Positions 1 to 6,041 of a stretch of 6,041 nt of DNA are shown piece after piece. How positions within the stretch are numbered: the stretch's first letter is position 1; every line of letters starts with the position of its first letter. The stretch lies in the NCBI GenBank assembly GCA_903881535.1, contig CAIRTT010000244.1, positions 1 through 6,041 on the forward strand. Reading direction: 5' to 3'. Both the position numbers and the translations under genes were made by a program. The notes beneath the pieces are model-generated. The model was not told the DNA's origin. It searched no databases and saw nothing but the letters and a program-made list of their open reading frames with translations. This DNA is from an uncultured Armatimonadota bacterium (GTDB lineage: Bacteria; Armatimonadota; Armatimonadia; Armatimonadales; Armatimonadaceae).

Positions 1-2784
1 ATTTTGGGGATTTTCGCTGTGGCATCGACCGTTGTTGCCGGGCAAGTTACGCCGCAGGCAAAGCTGCCATCGGCAAAGGTCGGTAGTCCCGAGGAATTGG
101 ATTTCGAGAAACGAATCCGACCCCTCCTGCACAAGCACTGCGTGCCTTGCCATAATGCAAAAACAACCCTGGGCGGACTTCGTCTTGATACGGCGGCTGG
201 TGCAGTGAAAGCCGTGTTTCCGGGTGATGCAGTCGCAAGTCCACTGGTGCAAGCCATTCGGTATGAAGGCAAGCATAAAATGCCTCCATCCGGCAAACTG
301 CCTGCTTCAGAGATTGCAGCCTTAACCGGTTGGGTAGCATCCGGCGCACACTGGCCCGCTTCGCTTGCTGCCATCAGCTCGACATCAACCCACTGGGCAT
401 TCATCCCAGCGAAGCGCTTCGTGGCTCCAAAAGTCGCCGGTGCAGCTACGAATATAGATGCCTTTCTCCGTGCACCGGTCATTGACAGCGGTCTAAAGCC
501 CGCTCCGCGGACGGATAAACGAACGCTGATTCGGCGGGCATACTTCGACATTACTGGCCTTCCACCTGCACCTGCAGATGTCGAAGCATTCGTTGCTGAC
601 AAGTCTTCAGATGCCTTTAGTAAGGTCGTTGATACATTGCTTGCCAGTCCAGCATTTGGCGAACGCTGGGGCCGTCACTGGCTCGATGTGGCTCGCTATG
701 CGGATTCGAATGGCCTCGATGAAAACCTTGCGCACGGTAACGCGTTCCGTTACCGCGACTGGGTTGTGAAGGCGCTGAATCAAGACCTTCCATACGACCG
801 CTTTGTCCAATATCAAGTAGCGGGTGACTTGCTAGCGCCAAAGACCGATACAGAGCGGGCAGACATGCTGACCGCAACCGGTTACCTCTCTCTCGGGCCC
901 AAAGTCCTTGCAGAGCAGGACAAGCCCAAGCTTGTGATGGACATCGTGGATGAACAGATCGAGGTTGTCTCCAAATCCGTGATGGGCGTGACGATTGCTT
1001 GTGCACGCTGCCATGACCACAAGTTCGATCCTATATCGACGAAGGAATACTATGCACTTGCCGGTATCTTCAAGTCGACAAAGACCATGGAAAACCTCGG
1101 CTTCGTCAGTGCGTGGAATGAGCGGGCTGTAGAGACTGGGGATGCCAAGGTATCAGCAACCAAGTACGAATCCGATATCCTTGCCCCTCTGCGCATCAAG
1201 GCTGAAAAAGCCAGGGCGTCAGTAACGCAGGCGCTCACGGCAAGCGGAGGCGCTTCCATTGCTGCGACATCTTTTAGTAAGGGAAACGTAGCCAAGGATG
1301 CGTACGGCCCCGGGTCCATCAACTCTGAAGGCTCCCCGGCTAACATCGAATATAAGCTCACTGTCCCGGCTGCAGGCGATTACAAATTTGCATCCGAGTA
1401 TGCAAGCAATGAAAATCGCTCTGTTGACATTTTTGTCAATGGAGCAAAGCAGCTCTCAGGCGTCGCTGGGCGTGATACCGGTGGCTTCCGGGATGACCGT
1501 AAGGCATGGGATGTCCTCGGCACCGTCAAGCTGAATGCTGGCGAAAACGTCCTCCTTATTACACGCGGTGGAGCGATCCCACACTTCTTTCGATATTTGG
1601 TCTTACCTGCCGGCACATCTGATATTGCAGCTCTCCAGACGATTGCTGAAAAGGCTGACAAGGAGCTGGCCGATGCGGCTGCAAAGAAGCCTGTACCGGT
1701 CTTTGTGATGGCGGTTGAAGACGCGAAGCCCGAGGATGTGAAGATTCACGTGCGCGGAGATACTCAATCTCTTGGTGAAGTCGCACCGCGTGGGTTCCCT
1801 GCTGCGCTTTGTGGCGGAGACTTCATACCCGTGCCGGATCCTGAGAAGAGTGGACGGTTGTCTCTCGCGATGTGGATGACAAAGTCGTCGCATCCGCTGA
1901 CCAGCCGCGTCATGGTGGACCGTGTCTTCCGTCACCTGTTTGGCCTTGGCCTCGTGAGTACCCCTGACAACTGGGGAATCCGCGGTGAAAAACCATCCAA
2001 TCCAAAGCTGCTCGACACACTTGCTGTTACATTTGCGGTTGATGACAAATGGTCGGTAAAGCGCTTCATCAAGCGACTCATGCTTACGGACACCTACGCG
2101 CAGAGCAGTGTCGCTTACAGTGTCAAGTCTGGTGCGGTCACTGTTGTAAATGGTAAGAAGCAGCCCGTTGCTGACCCGATGATTGTTGATCCTGCGAATC
2201 AGCTCCTATGGCGGGCCAACCGCCGCCGCCTCGATGCGGAACCACTACGGGATGCGATGCTGGCTGTCTCTGGTCAGCTCGACAAAACTCTCGGTGGTAC
2301 CTTCCTCGGTACCAATAACCGCGACTATGTCACGAATGACCAGTCCGGAAACGGTGCACGCTACGATGCCCCTCGCCGTAGTATTTATCTACCGGTGATC
2401 CGTAACGCGGTCTATGACTACCTGCAGGCATTCGACTTTGGTGATCCATCTATGGTCAACGCTGCGCGGACGCCGACCACTGTTGCCCCGCAGGCGCTGT
2501 ACGTGATGAACAGTCCGATGGTGATTGATTTCAGCAGGAAATTCGCCCAAAGGATGCTCGCGCTTCCTGGTATTTCCGAAGAAGACCGTATCAATGCCGC
2601 TACGTATCAGGCCATTGGGCGTCCGCAAAACGATGCCGAAAAGGCTGTAGCAAAACGCTTCTTCATTGCATACGAGATGATGCTGGAAGAGGCTGTACCG
2701 GATTCGGCTGAGCGGCGTCGGCGTATTTGGGATGTGTATTGTCAGGCATTGCTTGCATCAAATAGCTTTGCGTACGTGGAATAG
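1..2784 (+). CDS. PSCyt1-DUF1549-DUF1553 planctomycete-type cytochrome c protein with an internal CBM-like domain (5' partial)
   Basis: This is an exported, probably haem-binding protein; the exact reaction of the family is unknown. Residues are numbered from the TTG codon at 4. The frame is open through base 1 and begins in a hydrophobic stretch (IFAVASTVVAG) that looks like the core of a signal peptide, so the true start lies just upstream. Domains in order: a PSCyt1 cytochrome with haem motif CVPCH (residues 46-50, bases 139-153) and possible distal ligand M93 in KMPPSGKLP; DUF1549 at about 151-360, with ITGLPPAP, GERWGRHWLDVARYADS and a second CxxCH (CARCH, residues 333-337, bases 1000-1014) followed by DHKFDPIS; a CBM6/35-like beta domain at about 412-536 between two helical segments; and DUF1553 at about 565-926, with RGD, RVMVDRVFRHLFGLGLVSTP, DPANQLLWRANRRRLDAE and TTVAPQALYVMNS. 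The length is normal for three-domain family members. The DUF1501 gene follows after 9 bp, the usual partner. I am sure of the family and unsure of its function. Confidence 0.95.
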   Translation: MLGIFAVASTVVAGQVTPQAKLPSAKVGSPEELDFEKRIRPLLHKHCVPCHNAKTTLGGLRLDTAAGAVKAVFPGDAVASPLVQAIRYEGKHKMPPSGKLPASEIAALTGWVASGAHWPASLAAISSTSTHWAFIPAKRFVAPKVAGAATNIDAFLRAPVIDSGLKPAPRTDKRTLIRRAYFDITGLPPAPADVEAFVADKSSDAFSKVVDTLLASPAFGERWGRHWLDVARYADSNGLDENLAHGNAFRYRDWVVKALNQDLPYDRFVQYQVAGDLLAPKTDTERADMLTATGYLSLGPKVLAEQDKPKLVMDIVDEQIEVVSKSVMGVTIACARCHDHKFDPISTKEYYALAGIFKSTKTMENLGFVSAWNERAVETGDAKVSATKYESDILAPLRIKAEKARASVTQALTASGGASIAATSFSKGNVAKDAYGPGSINSEGSPANIEYKLTVPAAGDYKFASEYASNENRSVDIFVNGAKQLSGVAGRDTGGFRDDRKAWDVLGTVKLNAGENVLLITRGGAIPHFFRYLVLPAGTSDIAALQTIAEKADKELADAAAKKPVPVFVMAVEDAKPEDVKIHVRGDTQSLGEVAPRGFPAALCGGDFIPVPDPEKSGRLSLAMWMTKSSHPLTSRVMVDRVFRHLFGLGLVSTPDNWGIRGEKPSNPKLLDTLAVTFAVDDKWSVKRFIKRLMLTDTYAQSSVAYSVKSGAVTVVNGKKQPVADPMIVDPANQLLWRANRRRLDAEPLRDAMLAVSGQLDKTLGGTFLGTNNRDYVTNDQSGNGARYDAPRRSIYLPVIRNAVYDYLQAFDFGDPSMVNAARTPTTVAPQALYVMNSPMVIDFSRKFAQRMLALPGISEEDRINAATYQAIGRPQNDAEKAVAKRFFIAYEMMLEEAVPDSAERRRRIWDVYCQALLASNSFAYVE

Positions 2785-2787
2785 GAG
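2783..2787 (+). promoter_or_regulatory. Shine-Dalgarno AGGAG for the DUF1501 gene
   Basis: AGGAG overlaps the TAG stop codon (2782-2784) of the upstream gene and lies 6 bases before the ATG at 2794. It is a strong ribosome site at good spacing, fixes the start of the DUF1501 gene, and allows reinitiation by ribosomes finishing the cytochrome gene. Confidence 0.8.
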
Positions 2788-2793
2788 ACTCAC

Positions 2794-4218
2794 ATGTCAA
2801 CATCATGTAATCGTTTTGAAACCGTGACATCGCGCCGTGAGCTTCTCCACAAGTCGGCAAGCGGCTTTGGCCTCTTGGCACTCCAAGGGCTTCTTCATGC
2901 GGATGCCGTTGCTGCTCCACCGAAGAACATCAATCCACTTGCACCAAAAGCACCGCACTTCAAGGCAAAGGCAAAGCGCGTTATCTTTGTCTTTATGCAC
3001 GGCGGCCCAAGTCAGGTTGACACCTTCGACCATAAGCCGCTCCTAACTCGAGATCATGGAAAGCAATACTCAGGGCCACGTCCGCGTGTCGTCTTTGCAC
3101 AAACTGGGAATCTCCTCAAGAGCCCCTGGGAATTCAAACGCTACGGTAAGTCCGGCATCGAAGTCTCCGATCTCTTCCCAAATGTTGGCAAAATGGCCGA
3201 TGATCTTTGTGTCATCAAGAGTATTCATGGGTCAAATGCTGCGCACGGCGGAGCCTTGCTCAAGCTGCACACCGGCTCCGATGTCTTCGTTCGGCCATCG
3301 ATGGGCAGCTGGCTAACCTACGGGCTGGGCACGGAAAATCAAAACCTTCCGGGATTCATCACCATTTGTCCAACGCTTGGGCATGGCGGTGTGCAAAACT
3401 GGTCCAGTGCTTTTCTTCCGGCATACGCCCAGGGCACACCGATTGGTAACGCATCGATTCGTGCCAAGAATGCCAAAATCAGTCACATCGATAATCCTGA
3501 ACTGAAGGGCAACCTTCAGCGGATGCAGCTTGACCTGCTTCAGGGGCTGAACAAAGAGCAGCTGGCCCACTTTGGGCATGATCCTGACCTTGAAGGACGT
3601 ATTGAGTCTTTTGAGCTCGCTTACCGGATGCAGACCGAGACACCAAAGTTGATGGACATTTCCAATGAGTCCAAGGCGACGCTCGATATGTACGGTATCG
3701 GAAATGAGCCTACGGACAACTTCGGACGCCAATGTCTCATGGCAAGGCGGTTCTGTGAAGCTGGAGTTCGCTTCGTTCAGGTGACGCATTCGTATAAGTG
3801 GGACCAACATGGCAACTTGAAAAATGATCACGAAAAGAATGCGCGCGAAGTAGACCTCCCGATCGCAGGCCTCTTGGCTGACCTGAAATCCAGAGGTTTG
3901 CTTGAAGACACCCTCGTCCTCTGGGGCGGCGAGTTCGGCCGGACGCCAACTGCGCAGGGTGGGGATGGACGTGACCACAATCCGCATGGCTACACAATGT
4001 GGATGGCTGGCGGCGGTGTCAAGGGTGGGATTACTTACGGAAACACCGATGACTACGGCTGGTTTGCGCAGGAGGATAAAGTTCACATCCACGACCTCCA
4101 TGCAACGATGTTGAGCCTCCTTGGGATTGACCACACGCGTCTTGTCTATCGTTATGGCGGGCGTGACTATCGTCTAACCGATGTGCACGGTGAAGTAGTA
4201 AAAAAGATTATCGCCTGA
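2794..4218 (+). CDS. DUF1501 family protein with twin-arginine signal peptide
   Basis: This 474-residue protein belongs to DUF1501, a family distantly related to the alkaline phosphatase/sulfatase fold and often encoded next to DUF1549/DUF1553 cytochromes. Its substrate is not established. The N-terminus has a twin-arginine signal: SRRELL (R14, R15), a hydrophobic segment GFGLLALQGLL, then DAVAA with likely cleavage near residue 41. Export in a folded state is therefore predicted. Family landmarks are FVFMHGGPSQVDTFDHKP (65-82), GSNAAHGGA (146-154), LWGGEFGRTP (376-385), GRDHNPHGYTMWMAGGG (392-408) and HIHDLHATMLSLLGIDH (431-447), ending in YRYGGRDYRLTDVHGEV. The His/Asp-rich motifs (D394, H395, H398, H431, H433) are candidate metal ligands by analogy with the superfamily. 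No CxPxR or SxPxR formylglycine motif is present, so it is not a classical sulfatase. The length is typical and the frame intact. The start is supported by the AGGAG 6 bases upstream. Confidence 0.95.
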   Translation: MSTSCNRFETVTSRRELLHKSASGFGLLALQGLLHADAVAAPPKNINPLAPKAPHFKAKAKRVIFVFMHGGPSQVDTFDHKPLLTRDHGKQYSGPRPRVVFAQTGNLLKSPWEFKRYGKSGIEVSDLFPNVGKMADDLCVIKSIHGSNAAHGGALLKLHTGSDVFVRPSMGSWLTYGLGTENQNLPGFITICPTLGHGGVQNWSSAFLPAYAQGTPIGNASIRAKNAKISHIDNPELKGNLQRMQLDLLQGLNKEQLAHFGHDPDLEGRIESFELAYRMQTETPKLMDISNESKATLDMYGIGNEPTDNFGRQCLMARRFCEAGVRFVQVTHSYKWDQHGNLKNDHEKNAREVDLPIAGLLADLKSRGLLEDTLVLWGGEFGRTPTAQGGDGRDHNPHGYTMWMAGGGVKGGITYGNTDDYGWFAQEDKVHIHDLHATMLSLLGIDHTRLVYRYGGRDYRLTDVHGEVVKKIIA

Positions 4219-4220
4219 TG
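4216..4220 (+). promoter_or_regulatory. TGATG stop/start overlap (translational coupling site)
   Basis: The TGA of the DUF1501 gene (4216-4218) shares its A with the ATG of the oxidase gene (4218-4220). The bases just before it (AAAAAGATTATCGCC) hold no good Shine-Dalgarno sequence. Initiation of the oxidase therefore probably depends on ribosomes arriving from the DUF1501 gene. Confidence 0.7.
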
Positions 4221-5420
4221 AATCGTGAGAACGGACTGGTTCCGACGCAGTCAAACGTGGAAGATGCTCTGGGATATGCACCTGTGCGCGTCATCCAAGT
4301 GGATTCGGTTGAAAGCCTTCAAATGGCGCTTGTTCAGGCCGAGGATCATCCCGTAGTACCTTGGGGCGGGGGAGCTGGACAGCTCTCTGGTTTGCCTTGC
4401 TCCAGCCCACCGGTCGTAATTGATCTTAGGCCATTCAATGGCGTGGTCGAACATGACATCGATGACATGACGATCTCGGTCAAACCTGGGACTCGCCTTA
4501 TAGATCTGCAGGTGCTCCTTGCAGAGCATAACCAATACCTGCCAATTGACCCTTCCTATCCGGTTGTGACCACAATCGGGGGGATGGTTGCAGCTGCTGC
4601 ATCGGGCTACCTGAGCACTGGTTATGGCACCGTTCGGGACCTGCTCATCGGATTGGAAGCCATTGACACGGCTGGAAACGTTATCCATGGTGGCGGGCGC
4701 GTCGTCAAAAATGTAACGGGCTATGACCTGCCGAAACTCCTTACAGGATCTAATGGACAGCTGGCCATTTTTACTAAGTTGACCTTTCGGGTGATGCCGA
4801 AGCCGGAGGCACGTGCCAGTGTCGTTGCAAGTGGAGCAGCATCGCTACTGATTGGCTGGATGATTGACATGAGACCGGCAATGGACCCGGTATCGGCCGT
4901 CATCCTGTGTAGACCTGATGAACCCACCGACTACGGGACCATTACCTTCCATGGAGCAACCGAGGCTGTTACAGCAGCAGCGTTTGGTGCGGCTACCACG
5001 GCCCGTACAGATGTATCCGCACAAGCTTTTGAAGGCGAATACCTGCCTGATCCAATTGAGGGTAACTTGGTTTTACGGGTTCAGACGCTGCCATCGGTGA
5101 CGGCTGAAATTGTCGCAAAGCTCCGTGACAGCATTTTGGCGTCAGGTGGGACGATTACCATACTTCCACTAACGGGTCGCATTGGACTCTCGTGGCCTGT
5201 TGTTTCGGATAATGCTGCTGAGTTAATCGATTCCGTAGCTAAGTGCAGTGCATCTTTTGGAGCAAGCTGGTTCATCGATGAAGCTCCAATCGAATTCAGG
5301 TCAGCTGCATGGTGTGGTCCTCCTGCGGCGGACAGTTCCATCAAACTAAATGCTGGAATTCGCAGTGCTTTTGACCCGGATGGCAGACTTAATTCGGGTA
5401 GATTTGCACCAGGTAGCTAA
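4218..5420 (+). CDS. GlcE-like FAD-binding oxidase subunit (glycolate oxidase type)
   Basis: This 400-residue cytoplasmic flavoprotein of the VAO/PCMH FAD-binding (FAD_binding_4) family most resembles GlcE, the second flavin subunit of the GlcDEF glycolate oxidase. The FAD domain fills about residues 20-196: VPWGGGAGQLSG (47-58, pyrophosphate loop; many relatives have GGGT where this has GGGA), VVIDLRPFNGVVEHD, TISVKPGTRLIDL, LPIDPSYPVVTTIGGMVA, YGTVRDLLIGLEAID, and the GlcE-diagnostic VVKNVTGYDLPKLLTGSNG (162-180) followed by FRVMPKP. The C-terminus, IRSAFDPDGRLNSGRF (381-396), matches the family ending FDPxGxLNPGR, with S in place of P. There is no signal peptide. Length is close to that of characterised GlcE proteins. 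No GlcD or GlcF is present in the window, so the true substrate could be glycolate, lactate, another 2-hydroxy acid or a sugar acid. It overlaps the DUF1501 gene by one base and ends one base before the next gene. Confidence 0.88.
   Translation: MNRENGLVPTQSNVEDALGYAPVRVIQVDSVESLQMALVQAEDHPVVPWGGGAGQLSGLPCSSPPVVIDLRPFNGVVEHDIDDMTISVKPGTRLIDLQVLLAEHNQYLPIDPSYPVVTTIGGMVAAAASGYLSTGYGTVRDLLIGLEAIDTAGNVIHGGGRVVKNVTGYDLPKLLTGSNGQLAIFTKLTFRVMPKPEARASVVASGAASLLIGWMIDMRPAMDPVSAVILCRPDEPTDYGTITFHGATEAVTAAAFGAATTARTDVSAQAFEGEYLPDPIEGNLVLRVQTLPSVTAEIVAKLRDSILASGGTITILPLTGRIGLSWPVVSDNAAELIDSVAKCSASFGASWFIDEAPIEFRSAAWCGPPAADSSIKLNAGIRSAFDPDGRLNSGRFAPGS
5411..5414 (+). promoter_or_regulatory. Probable Shine-Dalgarno AGGT for the substrate-binding protein
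   Basis: AGGT lies inside the last codons of the oxidase gene, 7 bases before the ATG at 5422. It is a moderate ribosome site. With the stop codon only one base from the next start, coupled translation is also likely. Confidence 0.45.
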
Positions 5421-5421
5421 T

Positions 5422-6041
5422 ATGAGATTTCCCTTTGGACCTGCACCAGCCCTAATGCTCGCGCTCTCGCTGGCGAGTGGAATCTGGCTAGGAGCACAAA
5501 ACCGTGCTGTAAAGAAGGCTGATCTCGTCTTCTGGACGTTTTCTACAACCCACTACGATGCGTACCTAAAAGCACTTCCCAAGTTTCAAAAAGCGCATCC
5601 GGATAAAGTCATCGATGTCCAGCTGGTCAGCGGAACGGGACTTCCACAGCGCCTGCAAGCGGCCTTTCAGGCGGGATTGACTGGCGATGTCCCCGATGTC
5701 TGCGAGATTGAGATCAGCAACGCTGGAACATTCTTTCGCGGACCCGTTGAACATGTGGGCTTCTGGGACATCACCGATACGCTGAAGTCTGAAGGCCTTG
5801 ATAAACGTATCATCGGGGCACGGTTTACTCCTTACACGTACAAGGGCAGGATTTTTGGTCTGCCGCATGATGTTCATCCGGTGATGCTTGCTTACAACCG
5901 GGAGGCTTTTACGAAGCTTGGACTCAAGCTGGAAAGTCTTACGACTTGGGACAGCTTTATTGCTGCTGGAAAGAAAGTAAGAAAGCCTGGTGATCGGTAC
6001 ATCACGGAGTTTTCAGACTCTGGTGTTGACCAGCTGATGAC
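5422..6041 (+). CDS. Sugar ABC-transporter substrate-binding protein, AraN-like (3' partial)
   Basis: The frame starts at the ATG one base after the oxidase stop and stays open to the window end, giving 206 residues, about half of a typical family-1 solute-binding protein. It is expected to bind a sugar or oligosaccharide in the periplasm and hand it to a membrane permease. The N-terminus has a short signal-like segment (ALMLALSLASGIWLGA, residues 10-25) with likely cleavage near A25. There is no lipobox cysteine; the only Cys seen is C94, so it should be soluble rather than lipid-anchored. The mature start ADLVFWTFSTTHYDAYLKAL, then LPQRLQAAFQAG, DVPDVCEIEIS, YKGRIFGLPHDVHPVMLAYNREAF and TWDSFIAAGKKV follow the SBP_bac_1 pattern. 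The PDVxxIEIS and GLPxxVxPVxxxYN stretches resemble arabinose/arabino-oligosaccharide binding proteins of the AraN type. The sugar assignment is an inference. Permease genes would be expected downstream. Confidence 0.88.
   Translation, partial: MRFPFGPAPALMLALSLASGIWLGAQNRAVKKADLVFWTFSTTHYDAYLKALPKFQKAHPDKVIDVQLVSGTGLPQRLQAAFQAGLTGDVPDVCEIEISNAGTFFRGPVEHVGFWDITDTLKSEGLDKRIIGARFTPYTYKGRIFGLPHDVHPVMLAYNREAFTKLGLKLESLTTWDSFIAAGKKVRKPGDRYITEFSDSGVDQLM

Noticed and set aside
4..6. TTG as the start codon of the cytochrome gene
   Set aside because: The frame is open to base 1 and the encoded N-terminus begins inside a hydrophobic signal-peptide core with no charged n-region, so the real start is upstream of the window.
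617..1006. 129-codon open frame on the minus strand
   Set aside because: It is antisense to the DUF1549 region, rich in Arg, Ser and Pro as expected from reading a coding strand backwards, with no family resemblance.
2296..2313. Paired GGTACC palindromes 6 bases apart, a possible operator or hairpin
   Set aside because: They lie in the middle of the DUF1553 coding region, encoding the repeated Gly-Thr of GGTFLGT, and no gene start is near. Coincidence from codon use is the simplest reading.
3313..4134. 273-codon open frame on the minus strand
   Set aside because: It lies wholly inside the DUF1501 gene, has no recognisable motif or ribosome site, and overlaps highly conserved family motifs on the plus strand. 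It is an antisense shadow.
2794..4218. DUF1501 protein as an active classical sulfatase
   Set aside because: No CxPxR or SxPxR formylglycine motif can be found, and the landmarks match DUF1501 rather than the sulfatase family.
4251..4688. 145-codon open frame on the minus strand
   Set aside because: It is antisense to the conserved FAD-binding domain of the oxidase and its translation has no recognisable features.
5400..5430. Terminator or promoter between the oxidase and the binding-protein gene
   Set aside because: Only one base separates the two genes, and I see no stem-loop with a T run and no convincing -35/-10 pair.

Overview
The window carries one uninterrupted plus-strand gene cluster with almost no non-coding DNA. 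It holds four genes: (1) a large planctomycete-type c-type cytochrome protein (PSCyt1 haem domain, DUF1549, a carbohydrate-binding-like insert, DUF1553), cut off at its 5' end by the window edge; (2) a Tat-exported DUF1501 protein; (3) a GlcE-like FAD-binding oxidase subunit; (4) the first 206 residues of an AraN-like sugar ABC-transporter substrate-binding protein, cut off at its 3' end. The junctions are 9 bp, a 1-base overlap (TGATG) and 1 bp. This strongly suggests one polycistronic unit whose promoter lies upstream of the window and whose terminator lies downstream.

Organism: the adjacent pair PSCyt1-DUF1549-DUF1553 plus DUF1501 is a hallmark of Planctomycetota, Verrucomicrobiota and relatives, and also occurs in Armatimonadota and some Acidobacteriota. 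The substrate-binding protein has a signal peptide without a lipobox cysteine, and DUF1501 has a twin-arginine signal, so a diderm with a periplasm is likely. The base composition looks moderate (a little above half G+C by eye). I favour a PVC-group bacterium or an Armatimonadota member and cannot choose between them from this window.

How the parts may work together (inference): genes 1 and 2 are exported and conserved as a pair, but their biochemical role is not firmly established. Here the cytochrome protein also has a carbohydrate-binding-like domain, and the cluster continues into a flavin oxidase subunit and a sugar-uptake binding protein. This fits a locus for catching and oxidatively processing a carbohydrate or sugar acid: recognition and possible redox chemistry outside the cytoplasmic membrane, uptake by the ABC transporter, and a cytoplasmic flavoprotein step. 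No gene here identifies the substrate. There are no RNA genes, mobile elements, CRISPR arrays or long repeats, and no gene-free stretch longer than 9 bp.
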